Part shown: positions 26,750-34,602 of the stretch, piece by piece
How the letters are laid out: each line of letters opens with the position of its first letter
Position numbering within the stretch: position 1 is the stretch's first letter
Origin: an uncultured Mycoplasmatota bacterium
GTDB taxonomy: Bacteria > Bacillota_I > Bacilli_A > RF39 > UBA660
Assembly (NCBI GenBank): GCA_946629885.1
Contig: CAMOYI010000009.1
Location: forward strand, 1 to 47,415
Reading direction: 5' to 3'
DNA length: 47,415 nt
The notes under the pieces: model-generated
What the model saw: the letters and a program-made list of their open reading frames with translations, nothing else
What the model was told of the DNA's origin: nothing
Databases searched by the model: none
Program-made: the position numbers and the translations under genes

Positions 26750-27865
26750 ATGAACGGAAAAGAATTTATTAAAAATGTCAAAAAAGTTGCTGAAGAAAAG
26801 GGAATTGATGAAGAAATAATATTCGAAGCAATGGAACAAGCTTTAATCACAGCATATAAGAAAAACTATAATTCAAAAACTAATGTAAAACCGCGCGTAG
26901 ATAGAAAAACAGGCGATATTAAAATATTTTCATATTACGTCGTAGTAGATGATTATATAGATCCTGAGGTACAAATAGATGAAGAAGGTAACGAAGTAGT
27001 TGTTGAGCCAGATATTCCAGTTGATGCCCAAATATTATTAGAAGATGCTCAAAAGAAGGTGCCAGATATTAAGATCGGTGAAACGATAGAAGAAGAAGTA
27101 ACTCCAGATGATTTTGGACGTGTTGCAGTTCAAACTGCTAAACAGGTTTTAATTCAAAAGATTAGAACAGCTGAGCGTGAAAGCATTATGCTCGACTTTG
27201 CTGGTAAGGAAGGCGAAATAATGTTAGGAATGCTTGCAATGGAAGATGAAAAGAACTACTATGTCGATTTGGGTCGAGCTAGAGGTATTCTTCCAAAGTC
27301 AGAGATGATTCCAGGAGAAGTCGTAAAAATGGGATCTAGCATTAGAGTATATCTTCAAAAAATAACAGAAACTCCTAAGGGACCACTTATTCTTTGTTCA
27401 AGAAAACACTATAATTTTGTAAGACGTCTATTTGAAAGTGAAATACCTGAATTAATAGATGGAACTGTTCTATTATACGGAGTTGCAAGAGAAGCAGGAG
27501 TCAGAAGCAAGGTCGCTGTTTATTCTCAAGACGCTAATGTGGATGCAAAAGGAGCATGTATTGGAGAAAAAGGATCTAGAATTGGTAACATTTTAAGGGA
27601 ATTAAATGGAGAAAAAGTCGATCTAGTACTATATTCTGACAATATTGAAGAATTCATAAAAGAGTCTCTTAGCCCAGCTAAAAATGTCTATGTCAACATA
27701 GAAGAAAACGGCGAAAAAAATGAAGCTCTTGTCGTTGTCAGTGATGACGAATTGAGTCTTGCAATCGGCAAAGGTGGAATAAACATAAAGCTTGCTAGCA
27801 AACTTACAAAATATCACTTAACTATCAAGTCCATGAGTCAAGTAACTGAAGAAGGTAATAAATAG
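26750..27865 (+). CDS. nusA: Transcription termination/antitermination factor NusA
   Basis: At 371 residues this has the compact Firmicutes length. The N-terminal RNA polymerase-binding domain (to ~125) begins with NGKEFIKNVKKVAEEKGI. An S1 domain with the GRARGILPKSEMIP segment follows, then two KH domains with VRSKVAVYS and GACIGEKGSRI (KH1) and LAIGKGGINIKLASKL (KH2). The C-terminal acidic repeats of proteobacterial NusA are absent, as expected. It modulates pausing and termination. It overlaps ylxR by 1 nt. Confidence 0.97.
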   Translation: MNGKEFIKNVKKVAEEKGIDEEIIFEAMEQALITAYKKNYNSKTNVKPRVDRKTGDIKIFSYYVVVDDYIDPEVQIDEEGNEVVVEPDIPVDAQILLEDAQKKVPDIKIGETIEEEVTPDDFGRVAVQTAKQVLIQKIRTAERESIMLDFAGKEGEIMLGMLAMEDEKNYYVDLGRARGILPKSEMIPGEVVKMGSSIRVYLQKITETPKGPLILCSRKHYNFVRRLFESEIPELIDGTVLLYGVAREAGVRSKVAVYSQDANVDAKGACIGEKGSRIGNILRELNGEKVDLVLYSDNIEEFIKESLSPAKNVYVNIEENGEKNEALVVVSDDELSLAIGKGGINIKLASKLTKYHLTIKSMSQVTEEGNK

Positions 27866-28122
27866 TGAAAGAAAAAAAAGTGCCAATGCGCATGTGCGTA
27901 GTAACGCACGAAAAATTTCCTAAAAGGGAGCTTATAAGAGTAGTAAGTTTTAATGGTGAAATAAGCGTAGATGAAACTGGTAAGAAAAACGGTAAGGGAT
28001 GCTATTTAAAAAAAGACATCTCTGTTATTGAAGAAGCTAAAAAGAAAAAAATATTGAATAGAGTTTTCTCTTGCGAGATAGATGAAAAGATATATGATGA
28101 AATAATAAAATTAATTAATTAG
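27865..28122 (+). CDS. rnpM: YlxR/RnpM family RNA-binding protein (DUF448)
   Basis: This 85-residue protein shows the family signature KVPMRMCVVTHE, the RELIRVV strand and the DETGKKNGKGCYL loop, where the usual GRGAY is varied. The family binds RNA, and the Bacillus member was described as a modulator of RNase P, hence RnpM. It begins with a GTG that shares a base with the nusA stop codon (TAGTG), so expression is translationally coupled. The ylxQ gene that usually follows is missing. Confidence 0.93.
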   Translation: MKEKKVPMRMCVVTHEKFPKRELIRVVSFNGEISVDETGKKNGKGCYLKKDISVIEEAKKKKILNRVFSCEIDEKIYDEIIKLIN

Positions 28123-28139
28123 AAAGAAGGTGCATTTAC

Positions 28140-30236
28140 ATGTTTAGTGTAAAAGAATATGCAAATGAAATGGGAATATCTGTACAAGATGTCCTTAAAA
28201 AATGTGCATTTTTGGAAATCAAGGCAAGTAATGCAGATGACATTTTATCAGAAGATGATGTAATCATGTTGGACAATGCCATAGACATTATGGATTCTGT
28301 CCAAGAAGATGACTATTCTCTTGAAAGTCAAGATGAATATGATAGAGTAGTCGAAGAGGAAAAGAAAGAGACTAGAAAAATTAATGATCACAACAAGAAA
28401 GTTGCGTTGACAGAGAATAAGACGAATTATGCTAAAAAGCGCAAAGAAATGTATAAACATAAAGAAAAACTTCAATCTTTAAATAATACTAGTGAAGACA
28501 TCGTACTATATAGAGATGGTTTGACTGTTCAAGGACTAGCAGATGAACTAGGTGTAAGTGGCAACGATATAATTGTTAAACTCATGTCTATGGGATTGAT
28601 GATATCTTTAAATGAAGTTATAGATTTTGATAATGCTGAGATTATATCTCTTGAATATGGTAAGACATTAAAAAAGGAAAGCACACAAGATGTTTCTAAC
28701 TTTGAAGAATTAGAGATAATCGATTCTGAAAGTGACTTAGTTTCGCGTCCACCAGTTGTAACGATTATGGGACATGTCGATCATGGTAAGACTACTTTAC
28801 TAGACTATATTAGAAATTCGCATGTCGTCGATAAAGAATTTGGTGGAATTACACAGCACATTGGAGCATATCAAATATCTTATAATGATAAAAAGATAAC
28901 ATTTATAGATACACCAGGGCATGCTGCATTTACAGAGATGAGAGCAAGAGGGGCTGCAGTTACAGATATTGTAATAATTATAGTAGCAGCAGATGATGGT
29001 GTTATGCCACAGACAGAGGAAGCAATCGACCACGCTTTAAGTGCTAATGTACCTATAATAGTAGCAGTTAATAAGATTGATAAACCAGATGCTAACATTG
29101 AAAGAATATATACAGAAATGGCTGCACATAACATAACTCCAGAATCATGGGGTGGAAATGTACCTTTTGTAAATATATCTGCTAAGACTGGTGAAAATGT
29201 AAATGAAGTTTTAGATACAATTTTGGCAATATCGGAGATTAATGAATATAAAGCAAATCCAAATAGATACGCAACGGGTACTGTAATCGAATCTAGAATT
29301 GACAAGACGAGTGGTGGAGTATCTAGTATACTAATACAAAATGGTACATTACGTCTAGGTGACCCAATCGTAGTAGGAACAGCTTATGGAAAAGTTAGAA
29401 CTATCAAAAACGACTTAGGACAAAGTATAGTAGAAGCTGGTCCAAGTACACCTGTTGAAATAACTGGATTAAATGGAAATCCTAGTGCAGGAGATAAGTT
29501 CATGGCATTCGAATCTGAGAAGACAGCGAAGGATATTGCAGCCAAGAGACAAAACAATGCAAAGATAAGTAAATACAAGACCGATGTCGTATCATTTGAA
29601 GACTTGTTTAGTCAAATTCAGTCTGGTATAAAAGAAATAAATGTAATCTTGAAAGCAGATGTTCGTGGAAGTGAAGAAGCTGTTAGAAATGCGCTTCTAA
29701 AGATAGATGTAGAGGGCGTAAAGGTTAAGGTCATTAGAAGCGGAATCGGTGCGATAAGTGAATCCGATATAGTTTTAGCAAATGCATCAAATGCATTAGT
29801 TATAGGATTTAATGTAGTGGCATCTAACTCTTGTCGTGAAGCCGCTAAAGAGTATAACGTAGATATAAAGCTTTATACGATTATCTATAAACTAGTCGAA
29901 GAAATGGAAGCTTCTATGAAAGGTATGCTAGATCCAGAATTTGAAGAAAAAACTATAGGTAATGCAGAAGTAAGACAATTATTTAAATTCTCTAAAGTTG
30001 GAACAATCGCTGGATGTAAAGTCATGAAAGATACTGTAAAGAACGGTGCTAAAGTAAGAATAATTCGCGAGGGTAGCATAGTTTATGATGGAGTAATATC
30101 TAGTATACAAAGAGAAAAAGATAGTGTCAAAGAAGTTAAAGAAGGATATGAATGCGGTATCACAATAGAAAACTTCAACGATTTAAAAATTGGAGATATT
30201 ATAGAAGCATATGAGATTGTCGAGGTAAAAAGATGA
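28140..30236 (+). CDS. infB: Translation initiation factor IF-2
   Basis: The 698-residue GTPase has a winged-helix-like IF2 N-domain at the start (FSVKEYANEMGI) and another IF2N-type motif near residue 125 (TVQGLADELGVSGNDI). The G domain has GHVDHGKT (G1), DTPGHAAF (G3) and NKIDKPD (G4), followed by domains II to IV; the C-terminal domain that binds formyl-methionyl-tRNA is present. It positions initiator tRNA in the ribosomal P site. AGAAGGTG precedes the ATG. The stop codon overlaps the rbfA start (ATGA). Confidence 0.98.
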   Translation: MFSVKEYANEMGISVQDVLKKCAFLEIKASNADDILSEDDVIMLDNAIDIMDSVQEDDYSLESQDEYDRVVEEEKKETRKINDHNKKVALTENKTNYAKKRKEMYKHKEKLQSLNNTSEDIVLYRDGLTVQGLADELGVSGNDIIVKLMSMGLMISLNEVIDFDNAEIISLEYGKTLKKESTQDVSNFEELEIIDSESDLVSRPPVVTIMGHVDHGKTTLLDYIRNSHVVDKEFGGITQHIGAYQISYNDKKITFIDTPGHAAFTEMRARGAAVTDIVIIIVAADDGVMPQTEEAIDHALSANVPIIVAVNKIDKPDANIERIYTEMAAHNITPESWGGNVPFVNISAKTGENVNEVLDTILAISEINEYKANPNRYATGTVIESRIDKTSGGVSSILIQNGTLRLGDPIVVGTAYGKVRTIKNDLGQSIVEAGPSTPVEITGLNGNPSAGDKFMAFESEKTAKDIAAKRQNNAKISKYKTDVVSFEDLFSQIQSGIKEINVILKADVRGSEEAVRNALLKIDVEGVKVKVIRSGIGAISESDIVLANASNALVIGFNVVASNSCREAAKEYNVDIKLYTIIYKLVEEMEASMKGMLDPEFEEKTIGNAEVRQLFKFSKVGTIAGCKVMKDTVKNGAKVRIIREGSIVYDGVISSIQREKDSVKEVKEGYECGITIENFNDLKIGDIIEAYEIVEVKR

Positions 30237-30580
30237 GTTTAAAAACTAAAAGAATAGGAAGTGCTATAGCTAGGGAAATTAGTGCTATCTTGAACGAAGA
30301 AGCAAGAGATGAGTTATTAAAAAATGTCAGCATTACAGATGTTACCGTCGACGATGACTTAACCTTTGCTAAAGTATATTTTATGACCAGGTTGAGTGAC
30401 ACAAAAAATATGGAAAAAGAATTAAATGAAGCTAGTGGGTTTGTAAGGAAACACTTAGCACACAGATTAAATTTAAGAAGTACCCCTGAACTAAAGTTTG
30501 TATATGATAAATCTCTAGACTATAGTGAAAAGATAGATAAAATTATAGATGAAATACACGAGGAGGAAAATCATGGGTGA
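30233..30580 (+). CDS. rbfA: Ribosome-binding factor A
   Basis: The 115-residue protein matches RbfA: KTKRIGSAIAREISAIL at the start, the ITDVTVDDDLTFAKVYF strands and the LRSTPELKFVYDKSLDYSEKIDKII ending. It is a KH-fold assembly factor for the 30S subunit, acting on 16S rRNA processing. It overlaps infB by 4 nt and the next gene by 8 nt. Confidence 0.96.
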   Translation: MSLKTKRIGSAIAREISAILNEEARDELLKNVSITDVTVDDDLTFAKVYFMTRLSDTKNMEKELNEASGFVRKHLAHRLNLRSTPELKFVYDKSLDYSEKIDKIIDEIHEEENHG

Positions 30581-31076
30581 TAATGTACTTTTACCAGAAG
30601 AGCCAAAAATAATCGATTTTTCGACAGTACAGAAAGGAAGTTTAGAGTACCTTTCACTGTGTAAATTGTATATAGAAGGCGCAAGAAGTTTAGGAAGTTC
30701 TCTTCTTAACAGATCCGATAATGTCCTTTATAAGGCTACAGATCGTATTCTACGGACCCCTATAAATGCAATTTATCGCGGAAATTTAGATAAAATAATT
30801 GAATTGTGTATTAGAGAAGAATTTATTGGATTAGCATATGGAAGTGGCAGTGATGATTCCGCGATCTTAGGCTATTTATATGCAAGAGTACAAGAAGGAA
30901 ATGCTACCGTTTTGGATATGTATCCTCATGTGCCAAATATTATAAATCCATTACTACAAGAACTTCGTGATAGAGGAGCTGTTAAAATATGTATTCTTCC
31001 AACAGGTGACTCAGAGGAATATAAAGTTTTTTTACGAGGACTTAATATTACTCCAGAGGGAATAAAAAAATTTTGA
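30573..31076 (+). CDS. Unknown protein in the rbfA-truB interval (possible degenerate GNAT fold)
   Basis: The start is set at the ATG at 30573 because a perfect GAGGAGG lies just before it; the track start at 30549 has none. The product has 167 residues. In many Firmicutes this slot holds a DHH-family nuclease (nrnA), but no DHH or DHHA1 motif is present. The second half (ILGYLYARVQEGNATVLDMY, then an alpha-helix and an ICILPTGDSEEYKVF strand-turn) has the rhythm of an acetyltransferase C-terminal half, yet I see no convincing acetyl-CoA loop. Position between rbfA and truB, overlapping both, suggests a role tied to RNA or translation, which is inference. Confidence 0.65.
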   Translation: MGDNVLLPEEPKIIDFSTVQKGSLEYLSLCKLYIEGARSLGSSLLNRSDNVLYKATDRILRTPINAIYRGNLDKIIELCIREEFIGLAYGSGSDDSAILGYLYARVQEGNATVLDMYPHVPNIINPLLQELRDRGAVKICILPTGDSEEYKVFLRGLNITPEGIKKF

Positions 31077-31924
31077 TTTCAAACAATTATATTTTAGTTA
31101 TCGATAAACCATCTGGTATGACTAGTAGAGATGTAGTTAATAAAATCTCTAAAACATTAATTACCAAAAGGGTTGGTCACACAGGTACACTTGATCCACT
31201 TGCAACAGGAGTCTTAGTAGTGACAGTTGGAAAATACACAAAACTATGCGAATTATTGACGTCTACATTTAAAGAATATAAAGTAGAAATGAAACTTGGC
31301 TTTGAGACAGATACTCTTGATATTACTGGTAAAGTAACAAATACTTCTTTAATGAGTGTTAGTGAAGAAAAAATAGTGTCTACTATCGAGAGTTTTGTCG
31401 GAAAGTATTTACAGGAAGTTCCAGCGTATTCTGCAGTAAAAATAAATGGTAAACGTCTATACGAATACGCAAGGGAAAATAAAACGATGGAATTGCCAAA
31501 AAGAGAAGTAAATATAAAAGATATAAGTGATATATCAATAAGCGGAAACACAGTATCTTTTAAATGTTTAGTTTCTAAGGGTACATATATACGAAGTCTT
31601 GTTAGAGACATAGGGATAAAACTTGGAACATATGCTACTATGAGTAACTTGGTAAGGACGAAGCAAGGAAAATTTTCTATTGAAGAATCTTATACTATCG
31701 AAGACATTGAACAAGGAAAATTTACTTCATTAAAAATAGAGGATGTATTGGATAATTTATATACTGTAAATATTGACGATAAAGTTTACAAAGAAGTGTC
31801 AAATGGCATTGTAAAGGAATATAATATAAAAGAGGACTATATATTATTCAAATATTCCAGTAATGATATTGCTTTATATAAGAGGAAAGAAAAAAATAAG
31901 TTTGGAATGTATGTAAAGTTCTAG
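31073..31924 (+). CDS. truB: tRNA pseudouridine(55) synthase TruB
   Basis: The 283-residue enzyme forms pseudouridine 55 in the T loop of tRNAs. The catalytic motif GHTGTLDPLATGVL with the active-site Asp is intact, as are KPSGMTSRDVV at the start, the VPAYSAVKINGKRLYE segment and the GTYIRSLVRDIG motif. The start is a TTG overlapping the previous stop (TTGA); GAGGGA lies about 11 nt upstream. ribF, which usually follows, is not present, and the operon appears to end here. Confidence 0.96.
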   Translation: MISNNYILVIDKPSGMTSRDVVNKISKTLITKRVGHTGTLDPLATGVLVVTVGKYTKLCELLTSTFKEYKVEMKLGFETDTLDITGKVTNTSLMSVSEEKIVSTIESFVGKYLQEVPAYSAVKINGKRLYEYARENKTMELPKREVNIKDISDISISGNTVSFKCLVSKGTYIRSLVRDIGIKLGTYATMSNLVRTKQGKFSIEESYTIEDIEQGKFTSLKIEDVLDNLYTVNIDDKVYKEVSNGIVKEYNIKEDYILFKYSSNDIALYKRKEKNKFGMYVKF

Positions 31925-31943
31925 ACTTTTTTTGTCTAAAGTT

Positions 31944-31972
31944 TTGCTATTAATGGATTTAAATGATATACT
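31944..31972 (+). promoter_or_regulatory. Promoter of the HD-domain gene
   Basis: TTGCTA and TATACT are separated by 17 nt, with a TGA extended -10. Confidence 0.65.
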
Positions 31973-31996
31973 GTAATGGCACAAGAGGTGAATTAA

Positions 31997-32527
31997 ATGT
32001 TAAAAGAATCTATTGTTCAAGATGAAAATTATATGGATATTGTAAAAGAATATTTTAATAACGCCGATGTTCAAAGATTAAAAAATATTCCACATCACGA
32101 TTCAAATAGATTGAATCATTCGATGAAAGTTTCATATTATTCATATAAGATATGTAAAAAGTTGCATTTAAACTATATTAGTGCTGCCAAGGCTGGAATA
32201 CTACACGATTTGTTCTTTACCCGTTCTGTAAACTATGATAAAGCTAAAGACAAAATTAGATTATATTCAAATATTCACCCAGAGATGGCTTTAGAAAACG
32301 CTAAAAAGATTACATCTTTAACTCCATTAGAAGAAAATATAATTATTTCTCATATGTGGCCTTTATCAAAGCACTTACCAAAATATAAAGAAAGTTTCAT
32401 ATTAGGTAGTGTAGATACCGTTATAAGTACAAAAGAATTTACATCAAAGTTAAATTACAAATTAACGTATGCTTTAGGAGTTTACTTTATATTTATATGT
32501 TATTTAATATTTAAAACTAATATCTAG
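31997..32527 (+). CDS. HD-domain family protein (putative metal-dependent phosphohydrolase)
   Basis: The 176-residue protein carries the HD-domain residues in order: His in RLNHSMKV, the HD doublet in AGILHDLFF, and a later His in IISHMWP. This is the pattern of small HD hydrolases that act on nucleotides or phosphoesters; the substrate cannot be read from sequence. A hydrophobic stretch at the C-terminus (ALGVYFIFICYLIF) may attach it to the membrane. AGAGGTG lies before the ATG. The gene is monocistronic with its own promoter and terminator. Confidence 0.8.
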   Translation: MLKESIVQDENYMDIVKEYFNNADVQRLKNIPHHDSNRLNHSMKVSYYSYKICKKLHLNYISAAKAGILHDLFFTRSVNYDKAKDKIRLYSNIHPEMALENAKKITSLTPLEENIIISHMWPLSKHLPKYKESFILGSVDTVISTKEFTSKLNYKLTYALGVYFIFICYLIFKTNI

Positions 32528-32551
32528 ACAAAAAGTCTAGATTTATTTTTT
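32522..32551 (+). terminator. Terminator after the HD-domain gene
   Basis: ATCTAGAC and GTCTAGAT form a perfect 8-bp stem with an A5 loop, followed by TTATTTTTT. The stem includes the stop codon. Confidence 0.85.
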
Positions 32552-32574
32552 ATTGTGTTGTACAATTATATTGC

Positions 32575-32653
32575 GTCTTCGTAGCTCAGATGGATAGAGC
32601 GCGGCCCTCCTAAGGCCGGTCTTGCGAGGGTTCGACTCCCTCCGAGGACACCA
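32575..32653 (+). tRNA. tRNA-Arg (anticodon CCT)
   Basis: The cloverleaf folds with a 7-bp acceptor stem (GTCTTCG/CGAGGAC, one G-U), D stem GCTC/GAGC, anticodon stem CGGCC/GGCCG with loop CTCCTAA, and T arm GAGGG-TTCGACT-CCCTC. CCA is encoded. The variable region reads as 7 nt (GTCTTGC), longer than the usual 4-5 for a class I tRNA. A TACAAT about 12 bp upstream could be the -10 box, but the -35 is poor. It would read AGG codons. Confidence 0.95.
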
Positions 32654-32662
32654 CGTGATTAT

Positions 32663-32686
32663 AAACTGCTTAAATGCAGTTTTTTA
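32663..32686 (+). terminator. Terminator after tRNA-Arg
   Basis: AAACTGC and GCAGTTT pair around TTAAAT, followed by T-rich sequence. Confidence 0.85.
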
Positions 32687-32698
32687 TGTACAAGTTTT

Positions 32699-32708
32699 AT
32701 GATAGAAT
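32699..32708 (+). promoter_or_regulatory. Extended -10 promoter of the DUF4026-like gene
   Basis: ATGATAGAAT contains a TGA extended -10 followed by TAGAAT. No good -35 is seen. Confidence 0.45.
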
Positions 32709-32730
32709 AAAAACGAAGGAGGTACTTGTC

Positions 32731-34011
32731 ATGTTTAAAAAACAAAATTTACAACAAAGGGAATTGAATCTATTTGAAGAAAAATCTGTCATTACCGGAA
32801 TTATTCCTCATAATCATGAGTTTAAATTTGATGATGTAGAAAAAAAGCTCTCTTCAATACGTGGTTTTTCCCTTTTAGAATATAGACCTACAGATACATA
32901 TACTGGCGCTATTATAAAGTGTAAATTTGAAGAAGAAACATATGAAATGGAGTTATATAAAAACATATTTGACGGAGAAAAATTTCCAAAAATATACCTT
33001 ACTCAAAATTACGTTTTCAGCGATGATGAAATGAACTCTATCAAAGAAAGTACATCAGCAGTCACAATAATAATGCGATTTAAGAAAGATCCGAGAAAAG
33101 ATTTTCAACTACAATTAAAAGTTGTGTATAAGTTAATACCAAGTTTGGCTGGTGTCATAGACGAAAGCGCCATGAAAGTTTTTCCTCCAAAACTAATCAA
33201 GATGATTGCTGAATCCAAATATCTAGTTGACTCAGTTGACTTGTACATGGTTCATTCAGTATATGATGATCATGATAATATATGGTTACATACACACGGG
33301 TTAAATAGGTGTGGGATCACTGAACTAGAAATAATAGGGGCAAATAAAATGAACATAGACAAATTTCATAATTTGTTAAATGCCTTTGCAAGCTACATAA
33401 TCGAAAATAAAAGTGCCGGATTTGACCCATTAAAGAGTAGTGCATGTATAGGCCTGCTGGGTAATAAATGCCCAATATTTCTAACCGCTATTATTTGGAA
33501 CGAAGCTATAAGCTTATTTAAGTCGCTAGATTTGGGCGGAGTTAAAGACAGAAAAGGTGAACATAATGGTCTTACTAGTGTGATATTTACGTATAATAGT
33601 GAAAGTGATATAGAAAAAGGAAATGTAATAAAATTAATAGATATTGACAGCAAACTCGATGATAATGCCATTATTTTCTATAGTAGAAAAGAATCAGAAA
33701 GAATGAGTGGTGTGGCTAAAGAGCGAATAAGTGCTGTGTATAATGCATATAAAGATAAAACTAACGAAATATTACTCAAAATAGGACTACCAGTTGAAAA
33801 TAATGATGATATTGAGCATATCTGGTTTAAATTACTTAAAATAGATAATGAAAAATTCATGTGTGAACTTGTACAAGAACCATTTGAAGTCAAAAATATA
33901 AAGATTGGTGATAAGAAAGAATTTACACTCGATGATATTACAGATTGGATTATATATACTGAAACTAGAAGTATAACACCAAATAATGCCTATATTTTGA
34001 TGGATAATTAA
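32731..34011 (+). CDS. DUF4026-like protein, function unknown
   Basis: The true start is the ATG at 32731, where AAGGAGGT lies 7 nt upstream; the track start at 32674 falls inside the tRNA terminator. The 426-residue product has no signal peptide or transmembrane helix. The ITGIIPHNHEF start and the IWLHTHGLNRCGITELEI segment resemble my memory of DUF4026 proteins, which have no assigned function. The conserved HTH stretch could be a metal or active site, but this is speculation. The gene lies between tRNA genes and has no clear hairpin terminator before the tRNA-Thr promoter. Confidence 0.65.
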   Translation: MFKKQNLQQRELNLFEEKSVITGIIPHNHEFKFDDVEKKLSSIRGFSLLEYRPTDTYTGAIIKCKFEEETYEMELYKNIFDGEKFPKIYLTQNYVFSDDEMNSIKESTSAVTIIMRFKKDPRKDFQLQLKVVYKLIPSLAGVIDESAMKVFPPKLIKMIAESKYLVDSVDLYMVHSVYDDHDNIWLHTHGLNRCGITELEIIGANKMNIDKFHNLLNAFASYIIENKSAGFDPLKSSACIGLLGNKCPIFLTAIIWNEAISLFKSLDLGGVKDRKGEHNGLTSVIFTYNSESDIEKGNVIKLIDIDSKLDDNAIIFYSRKESERMSGVAKERISAVYNAYKDKTNEILLKIGLPVENNDDIEHIWFKLLKIDNEKFMCELVQEPFEVKNIKIGDKKEFTLDDITDWIIYTETRSITPNNAYILMDN

Positions 34012-34039
34012 TTGACAAATATATGATAAATGATACAAT
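34012..34039 (+). promoter_or_regulatory. Promoter of tRNA-Thr
   Basis: TTGACA and TACAAT are separated by 16 nt, with a TGA extended -10. The -10 overlaps an inverted repeat. Confidence 0.7.
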
Positions 34040-34061
34040 ATTTATGTGGTGAATATTGTAT
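34033..34061 (+). repeat. Inverted repeat over the tRNA-Thr promoter -10 and start
   Basis: ATACAATATT and AATATTGTAT are perfect 10-nt arms around 9 nt. They cover the -10 box and end 6 nt before the tRNA. It could be an operator or a hairpin in the pre-tRNA leader. Confidence 0.6.
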
Positions 34062-34067
34062 TTATAT

Positions 34068-34141
34068 GCTGATTTAGTTTAGTGGTAAAACAGATGCATG
34101 GTAAGCATCAGAGGACTGTTCAATTCAGTCATTCAGCACCA
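34068..34141 (+). tRNA. tRNA-Thr (anticodon GGT)
   Basis: The cloverleaf has D stem GTTT/AAAC, anticodon stem GATGC/GCATC with loop ATGGTAA, variable AGAG, T arm GACTG-TTCAATT-CAGTC, and encoded CCA. The acceptor stem GCTGATT/ATTCAGC contains one T-T mismatch (sixth pair), and the D arm consists only of weak pairs. The length is 74 nt. Confidence 0.92.
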
Positions 34142-34151
34142 TAAAATATAT

Positions 34152-34180
34152 TTGTCTTATGAAATGTTTTATGGTATAAT
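34152..34180 (+). promoter_or_regulatory. Promoter of tRNA-Leu
   Basis: TTGTCT and TATAAT are separated by 17 nt, with a TGG extended -10. Confidence 0.75.
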
Positions 34181-34190
34181 TTCATTACAT

Positions 34191-34277
34191 GCCTCCGTGG
34201 CGGAATTGGTAGACGCGCTGGACTCAAAATCCAGTGATAGCGATATCGTGTCGGTTCGAGTCCGACCGGAGGCACCA
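34191..34277 (+). tRNA. tRNA-Leu (anticodon CAA)
   Basis: This is a class II tRNA of 87 nt. It has acceptor GCCTCCG/CGGAGGC, anticodon stem CTGGA/TCCAG with loop CTCAAAA, a long variable arm containing GATA/TATC, and T arm GTCGG-TTCGAGT-CCGAC with encoded CCA. It reads TTG codons. Confidence 0.97.
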
Positions 34278-34289
34278 TTAGAAAAAATC

Positions 34290-34321
34290 GTCACACTATA
34301 TATAGTGTGACTTTTATTTTA
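34290..34321 (+). terminator. Terminator after tRNA-Leu
   Basis: GTCACACTA and TAGTGTGAC form a perfect 9-bp stem with a TATA loop and T-rich tail. Confidence 0.92.
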
Positions 34322-34379
34322 TAAAATCCCACAAGCAACACGGTATTACTCCTACTATCGTTAAACTCACTTTTACTAT

Positions 34380-34408
34380 TTGACAAAAGTATAAATGAGT
34401 TTTAGATT
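34380..34408 (+). promoter_or_regulatory. Promoter of a short transcript
   Basis: Consensus TTGACA and TAGATT are separated by 17 nt. The predicted RNA would run from about 34415 to the terminator near 34600. Confidence 0.5.
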
Positions 34409-34512
34409 ATTGAATCAAGTTAGAAATTATGGTATATTTTTATTAGGCAAGTATTTACAATAGCATAATAATTAAATGCTTAAAAGGATTTATCTTGGCA
34501 GGTGGTGATGAA

Positions 34513-34587
34513 ATGTACTTCAGCAAAGAGAATAGGGAAAAGCGAAAAGAAAAACAGGCTATTCAAGAAAAAGGACAATCTTTATAG
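34513..34587 (+). CDS. Possible 24-residue basic peptide, or part of a small RNA
   Basis: A good AGGTGG ribosome site lies 7 nt before this ATG, and the frame runs 24 codons (MYFSKENREKRKEKQ...) to a TAG inside a terminator hairpin. It is too short for the ORF track. The peptide is highly charged, rich in Lys, Glu and Arg. It is preceded by a consensus-like promoter, and its leader can form a 9-bp hairpin (AAGTATTTA with TAAATGCTT). It may be a real small protein, a leader peptide, or a chance frame in a noncoding RNA. The final codons are antisense to the 3' end of the CapA-like gene. Confidence 0.4.
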   Translation: MYFSKENREKRKEKQAIQEKGQSL

Positions 34588-34602
34588 ATTATCCTTTTTT
34601 AT
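34570..34602. terminator. Bidirectional terminator between the short ORF and the CapA-like gene
   Basis: AAAGGACAATC and GATTATCCTTT pair with one mismatch around TTTATA. T-runs flank it in both directions, so it can serve both convergent genes. Confidence 0.75.

Noticed and set aside
31922-31938. TAGAC/GTCTA hairpin after truB as a terminator
   Set aside because: The T-run is in the loop and no T-tract follows the stem, so termination is doubtful.
32674-32730. 19-residue N-terminal extension of the DUF4026-like protein
   Set aside because: It begins within the tRNA-Arg terminator hairpin; the ATG at 32731 follows AAGGAGGT at proper spacing.
34098-34310. 70-residue plus-strand ORF
   Set aside because: It spans two tRNA genes and has no ribosome site.
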